This document shows positions 57,051 to 64,000 of a DNA stretch of 64,000 nucleotides, piece by piece. How positions within the stretch are numbered: the stretch's first letter is position 1; every line of letters starts with the position of its first letter. A program made the position numbers and the translations under genes. The stretch is from Dendrophyllia cribrosa (lineage: Eukaryota > Cnidaria > Anthozoa > Scleractinia > Dendrophylliidae). The notes below the pieces were generated by a model. That model was given only the letters and a program-made list of their open reading frames with translations, did not search any database and was not told where the DNA came from. The DNA is taken from positions 5,871,182 to 5,935,181 of the forward strand of contig JAJLRJ010000009.1 in NCBI GenBank assembly GCA_024195265.1, given 5' to 3'.

Positions 57051-58415
57051 GATTTGCGCTCGCATAAAACAAGATGAGTATATATTCAGCTAGAGGCAAG
57101 GAGAAACAAAGACTTGACAGGGTTAAACGTATAAGATTTACATTGAAATGGAGTGTTAACAGCTCTTGAGGACGAAAGAATTGAAATAACTGAAAAGAAC
57201 ATTCATTTGAACAATGCAGGTGTTAATATTTTAAGTTAATTATATCTCTATCTCGAGGACATTACAATAATTTGACGAAGATTGTACAAGGTGAAAGCGT
57301 GAGTAACAACATTCTGTTGATGAAACTTAAATGGTTCTCAGAAGTAAAATTTCATTGTTTAATAATTGGAAGGTGATATGACTTGTCAACACTTTTTTGG
57401 GGCAATATGCAGCTCTCAAGGTCTTCTCTGATTTGCTGAGAAAACAATAGAACAAACAACACAACAATGGACCCTAGCCCTGAAAACAATAGAGCTGCAT
57501 GATACCCAGGTCCAATGAAATTAGAGGTTGTTAAGAGCTGCATGGTATCTTACTTTTTTGGTACCAGAAAAAAAAAATAATAATTTAATAATTCATTAAG
57601 TTCAAACATAGGAAGCTTATAAAGCATGACTGAAATTTGGATGGCTTAAAGAGTCATATCAAAAACTCATTCTAATGTTGTTTTTTATGTCCGGATTTCC
57701 AAATGATTGAAAACTGATGAAAGCACAACCATCACCTTGTGCTTTGATCAGGTTAATTTCCTCTCACACCTTTTTGAAATGCTACTTGAACAGCTCAAAA
57801 CATCTCTTCAGTATTGTCCAGTCTGCATTCTGTGTGAATCCTATGCAGAAGATATGCCAAAGGATTTCAAAATCTACACCAAGCAGCTATAAAACCAAAA
57901 GAATCAATCAACAAACATACGTCGGAACATGCCAAAGACTGCAATAGTACGCCAATGCTCCACAGCTTTTTGAAACCATACCGAAGATCTTCGACATAAC
58001 CCACACGTAATGCAGACTGGTGTATTATTAGAGTTGGATTAAACATGATTTGATTTGCAATCATGATGTTCCGGTAGACTACTTGGAGCCCGTCTTTTCA
58101 CTTGGAGTTAGTTGAACAGGCAAAATACTGGTGCATGTGCAAAGTGCTTGCTGCAAAGACGCACGATGAGCGGGTGGGGCTATTCCTGAGGGGACCATCT
58201 TTATTTTATATATACATGTAGTTGTCTAAAGATGATACTATGTCAACCCTGCAGGGAGGACTCCCATATAAAAATGACAGGGGTGATCATCTTACCTTAC
58301 AGGTGGCAAAATGTATGGATTGGTACTGCTTGAGGTGAGAAATTTATTTGAGCCAAACCCACAAAACGAGAATTCTGGTACCTTTTAAGATGTCATTTTT
58401 TTTTAGAAAGGACCA
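57051..58415. other. ARF 3' UTR and intergenic DNA
   Basis: AT-rich, no convincing gene. The ARF transcript end is not fixed. Weak open frames at 57352-58064 overlap one another on both strands and show no family likeness. Confidence 0.4.
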
Positions 58416-58458
58416 CCCCCCCCCCCCCCCACCCCCCCCCCCCCCCCCCCCCCCCCCC
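58416..58458 (+). repeat. oligo-C tract (C15 A C27)
   Basis: Two C runs separated by one A, 43 bases in all. Confidence 0.9.
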
Positions 58459-58679
58459 AGGTTTCAACTGCCTGTTTGGTCTGTTTGTCTGCCTGTTTGG
58501 TACAATTGCACTTTATTACTTTATTATAGTCAAGTACAAAATATAGAACCTCTGAGCTAATACAGAGAAGTGCAGTTCAATAACACACTAGTGACAATGT
58601 AATTAAATATTTAATTATACCAAATACCAATCAACTGAAAGAGGTTAGTCTATTTTACTTCATTAGTAATAATACTGAC

Positions 58680-58815
58680 AGTTATCTATAATTTTGGAAG
58701 GACTTGCTGACTTTTTTCTTGGAAGATGCCTCCTTTGATTTTTCTTCCCTTTTCTCTTCCTTGGCCTGGATTTTAGAGTGCATTGAATGAGTAAAGTATG
58801 TCGACCTTCGGCCAG
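58680..58815 (-). other. possible Lys/Glu-rich terminal exon (uncertain)
   Basis: One minus-strand frame reads VGAGRRSTYFTHSMHSKIQ, then a KEEKREEKSKEASSKKK-type tail and TAA. The composition resembles the basic C terminus of a nuclear protein, and an AG acceptor is available near 58815. Another frame of the same segment is also open. No upstream exons were linked. Confidence 0.2.
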
Positions 58816-59600
58816 CCCCAACATCTCATGAAAGCGTGCTCCAAGAGAACCTGATACCCAGGCATCGTTTTTCAAAACACCCGAAGACTTTTTGGGCCTG
58901 AAGGCTATTTTTACAATTCAGTTTTTTTTAAATTGGCAGTGAAGTTTTTAGGTCACAAACCAGTGCAACATTTTTCGTCAACTTTAATTTTGTTTAGCTT
59001 TTAAAATCAACGAAAACTTAATCTATGCCGGTAAACAGTCGGCACATAAAGTAGCTTTTCTGGCCTGGAAAGTCTTCAGAAGTTTTGAGAATTGCACGCC
59101 AGGGTAGAGTTTTTAGCAGTTGGAGACAATATTCACTTGATCAGTTGATCAATGGGCTGTTAACATTGAGCCAGCAACATGTAATGTTCACCTGCCTTAC
59201 CCATGGGGGCGCATTGGAGGGAGGGGAAGTTGGATGCAAGGGGTGGGGGGTCAGTGGATGGATTGGTGTTTTGCCATCAAGCCTATTCTTACGTTGTCCA
59301 CAAATCAAAACTTCACATCAAAACAAGAAAACTCTGGAGAGTCTTGTAGATAGATACTTTTATTTACACAGGGTAACTTTCAGTAATTACAAAGGTAAAA
59401 ACTGTTATTAATAGAGGCCCTAGATTTTTAGCAAACGAAGACAGGCAATTTCTTTTTACATTCAGAAGATCTCAGTTATTTTATTGCAAATTTAATAACT
59501 TCAATGTGATGAACTTATACAGCACTTGTGGTGTACTCTGATGACATTGCAAAGCTTTCTATTCTTAAATCTGCAGATTTTTTAGTTTAGACTTTTAATG

Positions 59601-60174
59601 TCAAACTCTTTTAATGTCAAACTCTTTGTAATTAACCGCAGGCCATGTCTTAAATTTATCCCATGGAAGATTATTTTGCTGACTGAACATTTTTATTGGA
59701 AAGTTATCCCTTGTCATTTGTGTTAAAAGATCTTCCGCTCGAGGATCTAACAAAGCATTCGTCTTTAGTTCTGAAAGAACAACCTGAAAGTTTGACAAGT
59801 CAACAAAATTAGCAGATACAGCTAAAGAGTCTTCCAAGTTTTCCACTCTGTGTGCGCAGCCATATGGAACAAAAAGAAGTTCACCAGGTTTTAAAGTACA
59901 TTGCAGAGGAGTTACTCTGCTCAATAAGGGATATTTGTCTAAGTCTGGACAACTCAGGTCGACATCAAACACAAGGTCCATTGAGTCTTCATAGTGTGGA
60001 TAGAGTAATGGTGTGTCATCTCTATTGAAGAATGTCCACCTACCAAAAATAAGAATATCGACTGTTATTGCTGAACTCATGGAGAGTGGCACAAACGATT
60101 GAACATTCAGTGAGCAGAAAATAAGGTGAGAAAAAAAGACGAAGAAAGTGATGGAGGAAAAGCACATGCCCATC

Positions 60175-60209
<35 letters not shown>

Positions 60210-61075
60210 CCACATAAAAATGACTGGGGTGCCCTTTGTACCATTTAAGGGGGTTAAAATTTTTAGATTGGTGCTGTTTAGGGCGCTAAAATCTAAAATG
60301 ACCACCATTAGAATTATGAGTACAGGTACCTTTTATGGTATTGAGCCAAAAAAAATTAATATGACAAAAACTTTTTGTCAGTTAACTACATGGTTTTTAT
60401 TCAAAGAAATCATCTCTAACACTATCAAAAAATTGTCAGTTCGTGATGTGTTGTTTTTGAATTGGTACCTCTTTATAGGGTAAAAAATTCCATTTCAGCC
60501 ACACCCATCAAATGAGATTCGGTGTTTTTTGAAAAATTCCAACAGGCACTTCTGTCATTTTTATATGGAAAAACCCCCAAACCCCGAAAACCTATTTGAT
60601 ATACAGTCAAACCAACCATAAGCGACCACCCAACATGCAAAGCTAAGGTGGTTTCGTACGAGAGGTGGTCGCACAAGTTCACCATGAGTACACGGAGGTT
60701 TAACTGTACTTCCGATCACCTTTTTCTGCCTTGGAAAAGTGCCATCCAAAAGTTAGAGCCAAATGCATCAACATGAAGATCACTGTGCAATCCTTTAGGT
60801 GCAATAAACAGGCTTGGCCAGCTATCCTTGTATAGAGAGTCAGGTGCAGTTCTTTGTAAGAAATTCCCAGCAAAGTATCTAGGAATCACTAGTTCTTTGG
60901 CCAGTTCAGGGGCGTGTGTTGGTAAACCCCAGTCAAACAAGTACAGAGGTTCCTCTAATGACCCCAACGAGTCAATAAAGTCGGATACTTTCATATTACA
61001 AGCAGGTTCAAGTTTTGCCCATTCTGTTGATTCTTTTACTGTTCTTTTTAGGGGAGCATTTTTGTCACCAACAAC
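59601..61075 (-). CDS. JmjC-domain Fe(II)/2-oxoglutarate oxygenase, C-terminal two exons (5' part not found)
   Basis: Exons 61075-60720 and 60039-59601 (stop TGA 59603-59601) join in phase 2. The cupin core has LHSDLHVDAFGSNFWMALFQ, giving the H-x-D iron ligands (HVD), and VPYGCAHRVENL with the distal His. WTFFNRDDTPLLYP and TLKPGELLFVPYG are typical of small JmjC hydroxylases (JMJD4/JMJD6-like). Which subfamily is undecided. The visible part starts VVGDKNAPLKR, the usual entry to the domain, so an N-terminal exon or exons should lie right of 61075. A signal-peptide-like ATG frame at 62549-62495 (MYRIAFLSLFIFLSFLV) is a speculative first exon. A 103-bp MITE sits 11 bp inside the intron. Confidence 0.85.
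60176..60206 (+). repeat. oligo-C tract (31 C)
   Basis: C run in the JmjC intron, just upstream (minus sense) of the last exon. Confidence 0.9.
60604..60706. mobile_element. 103-bp TA-flanked MITE
   Basis: Ends CAGTCAAACCA / GGTTTAACTG flanked by TA (60602-60603, 60707-60708). Inner GCGACCACC / GGTGGTCGC arms. It lies 11 bp from the donor of the JmjC exon. Confidence 0.75.
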
Positions 61076-61617
61076 CTGTGTAACAAAGAAGAAACAATAT
61101 GGTGAACAAGGATGGAAGTTAGCAGTCACCCACTCCCCCAAGGGAGTGTCAAATCTTCTAGGGCAAGTACAAATTGTGCATTTTTCTGTGTGCGATCTCT
61201 AAAAGTCACTCACCCAAATGGCAAGTACTGTCAAAATTAAGTTTCCAGCAAACAGAGCAAATGGTCTAATTAAAGCTGTGTTAAATTTAGCATTACGGTC
61301 AGACCTTTGACAGCAAAAAGTTGGCCAACAGTGGGTTGAGGGGAGCTGTTCTACACTTTAACTGAAAAATCTGCCAGGTTCAAAATGAAAAAATTTTCAG
61401 CCCTCAATTTGGTCCTTATTAAAGGGATTGTGTCCCGGCTGACATATAATATTATCATGTTTTCATGATTATGGCCAGGAGCTTGCTCTTACTGCTTGAT
61501 CGTGTTAATAATAAATTAGAAAATCACAAAGATGAGAATCAACCATAAGGAACTCAGATTAGTGAATAATCTGTAGGGTGTGTGCACAATGTATGATTTC
61601 CAAGAGCTGTCAAGTTC

Positions 61618-61836
61618 ATGGGTGGTGAGTGGCAGCTTTGCACACAGCCAAGTAAAAACATGGTTTGTAGATTTGCTTCTTCAACCAAGCAAGAAATTGA
61701 GAAATTACTGGAGGATAAAGACTCGGAAAACACAAAAAGATCGACAAAAGTTGTGAAGGAACTGTTCCAAGCATACCTTTTAAGGAGAAAAACATTCAGG
61801 AGCCGGGCGACAAAAAGGAATAAGCACAAGTGTTGA
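61618..61836 (+). pseudogene. fragment resembling ZMYM2/QRICH1-like (Crypton-derived) N-terminal region
   Basis: The frame contains FASSTKQEIEKLLEDKDSEN then TKRSTKVVKELFQAYLLRRK. The S-x-E-E-I-E...KDSENTK(R/K)STK pattern is common in proteins related to Crypton tyrosine-recombinase-derived genes. Only about 45 residues are present and no recombinase core follows. Gene fragment or dead exon. Confidence 0.4.
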
Positions 61837-62494
61837 AATCTTTTTTATGTTTGTCATTTTTTTTTAAAACATGTGTAATAAAACAATTCAATAATTTATT
61901 AGATTCGGTTTTTGTGATATCCGGAACCAAGGTCTCAGTGGCCGAGGCTGATAACACTTACCTTGACCTTGATTATTCTGGATATCAAAAAAACCTCACC
62001 CAAAAATGGTTTAATCTTTGCAATATATGGGGGAGGGGACCGGTCTCCCTCAGATCCTCCTGTAGGTCAACCACTGACTGTGTTTCAGTATCTACCCCAC
62101 CCCCTGTCAGGAACTACGTTGTGGGCTGGGAGGAGTAAAGAGGTGCAAAACCAAAATGCCTGACTCCCACACACTTGGTCGCGTCTTTTGACTAGCCTCA
62201 GTCTGCGGTTTTTAAAATGCAGCGCTCATTTGCCCCCCAAATACACCCGCTTTTCAGGCTATCAAATTACTTTGCATTTGTATACCCTTTATTGATATGA
62301 CAAAATATGCTATCCTATATGTCAATATATAAACTTATGGTTTGAAGAAAAAAATAAAATGTAAAAAATGTGATGAATTCTACATGCATGACCAACCATG
62401 CATCAGTATTTCAAAATTCTCCCAGTTCCATTACAAGTCGTTGTGTGAGGCATTCAGGTTTGTATGAATAAGCAACTTATACACATATTTTTAC
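61837..62494. other. intergenic with a small foldback
   Basis: A short inverted repeat at 61917-61985 (GATATCCGGAACCAAGGTC versus GACCTTG...CTGGATATC). No gene was seen. Confidence 0.5.
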
Positions 62495-62624
62495 TAATCA
62501 CCAAGAAAGACAAAAAAATAAATAATGATAAAAATGCGATGCGGTACATTTTGAAATTTCACAAAATTCTTTTGACACCCATCACGTGACAGAGAAAATC
62601 CGCGTCCTCCTCGAGATCTAAAAC

Positions 62625-63308
62625 ATGGCCGGCGAATGGCGTCCGCTTCTATTTCACTATCTCTGTTTCCTTGTACATTTGGTCGGAGTAACATATTATC
62701 TGTCGGAGATCAAGTTGGAAAGCCATAAAACCTATGGAGGAAGGTTCAAGTTCTTGACGTTCATAAACATGTTGTTACAATTTCTTTATTTCAACATGGC
62801 GGCCGTCACGGGATTTCACGAATTTGTCAAGAAGCGAAAAAGCGAAGTGTTTGCGTCAGTCTGTGACTATACCTTCGCCTGTTTCGTGTTTCCAATCGGA
62901 CTGACTGTCAGTATATTATTCTGGGCCCTGTACTTAGCTGATCCACATTCGTGTCAGACTGAAGAAGAAGCAAAGTTCATTCCCGCATGGCATAATCACT
63001 ACATGCACAGCTTTCCTTTTGTCACGGCCATTTTCGAGCTGTGTTTTATTCGACACACGTATCCGCCAAGAAGGAAAGGAGTGCTGTCCGTTTTAGGATT
63101 CGGAGCAGTTTATACCGCGTGGATTCTGTGGGTTGCTTTCGCGGCCGATATTTGGGTGTATCCCTTCTTGGAAAAGATGAATTCGATTTCCATTGCTGCA
63201 TTTTTCACGGGTGCGTTTTCCATTGTTTTATTTCTTTACCTTATTGGAGAGTGGATAGCTATACGTAGATGGGGGAAAGAGGTGTCTCTGGAAAAGAAAA
63301 AACTCTAG
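62625..63308 (+). CDS. ADTRP: AIG1/ADTRP-family multipass membrane hydrolase, 227 aa, intronless
   Basis: Members of this family are transmembrane threonine hydrolases that cleave fatty-acid esters of hydroxy fatty acids. About six hydrophobic segments are visible (for example LLFHYLCFLVHLVGVTYY; FLTFINMLLQFLYFNMAAV; FACFVFPIGLTVSILFWALY; HSFPFVTAIFELCF; FGAVYTAWILWVAFAADIWV; AAFFTGAFSIVLFLYLIGEW). The conserved GGRFKFLTFIN holds the candidate nucleophile Thr45. NHYMHSFP holds the catalytic-His candidate (His125/His128). Length (227-238) and start fit the family. It ends with a lysine-rich tail EKKKL, like an ER-retention dilysine signal. Whether it is closer to AIG1 or ADTRP is not decided. 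The start ATG has ACATGGCC context. Confidence 0.9.
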   Translation: MAGEWRPLLFHYLCFLVHLVGVTYYLSEIKLESHKTYGGRFKFLTFINMLLQFLYFNMAAVTGFHEFVKKRKSEVFASVCDYTFACFVFPIGLTVSILFWALYLADPHSCQTEEEAKFIPAWHNHYMHSFPFVTAIFELCFIRHTYPPRRKGVLSVLGFGAVYTAWILWVAFAADIWVYPFLEKMNSISIAAFFTGAFSIVLFLYLIGEWIAIRRWGKEVSLEKKKL

Positions 63309-64000
63309 TTTATAGTATCCACGGGGAAGAAGAAGTTGCTGACTTGCGTGACAAACAGAAGAACTTTGCGTGACACATAACAATGTGCGTGACATTCAAT
63401 TTCATTTTGTTTGCAAAAATGTTGGTTTTCAAAACAGGCATTAAAATTAATAAACCGAAACAAAAGCCAAACAATAGGGGAATCTTTGCTGAAGTCATTG
63501 TTTACATAAATATGAATATGAATTCACTTCAAAAGTTGAAAGAGCTTGTTAAACTTAGTAATCTATGCAATTTTCAGCTTTTTTCATGCAATATTTAAAG
63601 AAATATCTGCTATCAAAAACTGCAAAATTGTTGGGTGGCAAAAGCGCTAATGAGCCATACATTCTTTGTAAAATTTTGAGTTTTTAATACAGCATTGCAT
63701 GAAGTGTATCTAGTTTATTGGGCTCAAATTTTCAGAGAAAGCTAATTGTGCTATGCCCTTTCAATATTCAGAGTTGATTTTTTGTAGGTAGGTTAGAGAA
63801 CGAGGCGTATATGCTAATGAGGCAAAAGTGGTAAACAAAGATTCCCCTATGGAACACCTATGCATACATGCATAATTTAATGATAGGGTGTAATCTTGAA
63901 TGAAAATTAAACTTGTACACATCAGTGATTTGATTATTTAAGCTATTTTATGTTTAGAGTTGGATCAACAGGGAGCTTTCACTTTTATCATTTATTTTGT
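63309..64000. other. 3' UTR/intergenic end of window
   Basis: AT-rich sequence with no gene or mobile element recognised. Confidence 0.4.

Noticed and set aside
61213..61370. possible upstream JmjC exon on the minus strand (hydrophobic ALIRPFALFAGNLILTVLAIW with GTGAGT donor)
   Set aside because: Phase fits the 61075 acceptor, but there is no start codon or clear acceptor and the sequence does not resemble a JmjC N-terminal region.

Overview
This is a eukaryotic, almost certainly metazoan, genomic window: split genes with consensus GT/AG introns, a ribosomal-protein gene with introns, an iRhom gene, and dense repeats. The mix of Penelope-like elements (PLEs), many short foldback/TIR elements, a bacterial-type HDAC-fold gene and a vertebrate-like iRhom suggests an anthozoan cnidarian, probably a stony coral. 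The species assignment is inference; no marker settles it.

Layout. (1) 300-806 (+): the last two coding exons of RPS2, whose 5' part lies left of the window. (2) 807-6510: intergenic, with two foldback elements, the 3' end of an LTR retrotransposon and a partial foldback. (3) 6511-38056 (+): a complete iRhom (RHBDF) gene, 15 exons and 823 codons, with an alternative first exon at 7577-7839. Its introns hold most of the mobile DNA: a PLE with GIY-YIG endonuclease (9.0-10.15 kb), an 89-bp tandem array, a hAT-like element, a 1.39-kb TIR element, a 5.8-kb inverted/direct-repeat composite (25.96-31.79 kb) around a 42-44-bp minisatellite, a Tigger-like element inside another inverted repeat, and a mini-element encoding only a helix-turn-helix domain. 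(4) 38057-44120: repeat-rich intergenic DNA, including a 980-bp TIR element with a perfect 9-bp target duplication. (5) 44121-56355 (-): five exons of a bacterial-type HDAC-superfamily deacetylase with a mitochondrial-presequence-like N terminus. One intron contains a 4.33-kb element with about 313-bp inverted termini and a decayed gene for a PIN/FEN-like nuclease with a Cys-rich tail. (6) 56496-57050 (+): an intronless ARF GTPase, head to head with the deacetylase (140 bp between start codons). (7) 59601-61075 (-): the C-terminal two exons of a JmjC hydroxylase. (8) 62625-63308 (+): an intronless AIG1/ADTRP-type membrane hydrolase.

The host genes look unrelated to one another. The notable biology is the iRhom that keeps both catalytic-dyad residues behind a proline, the presequence-bearing deacetylase, and the transposable-element record: a 9-bp-TSD foldback family proven by three perfect target duplications, ribozyme-like PLE ends, the nuclease-carrying long-TIR element, and a filled/empty-site pair preserved in a duplication.
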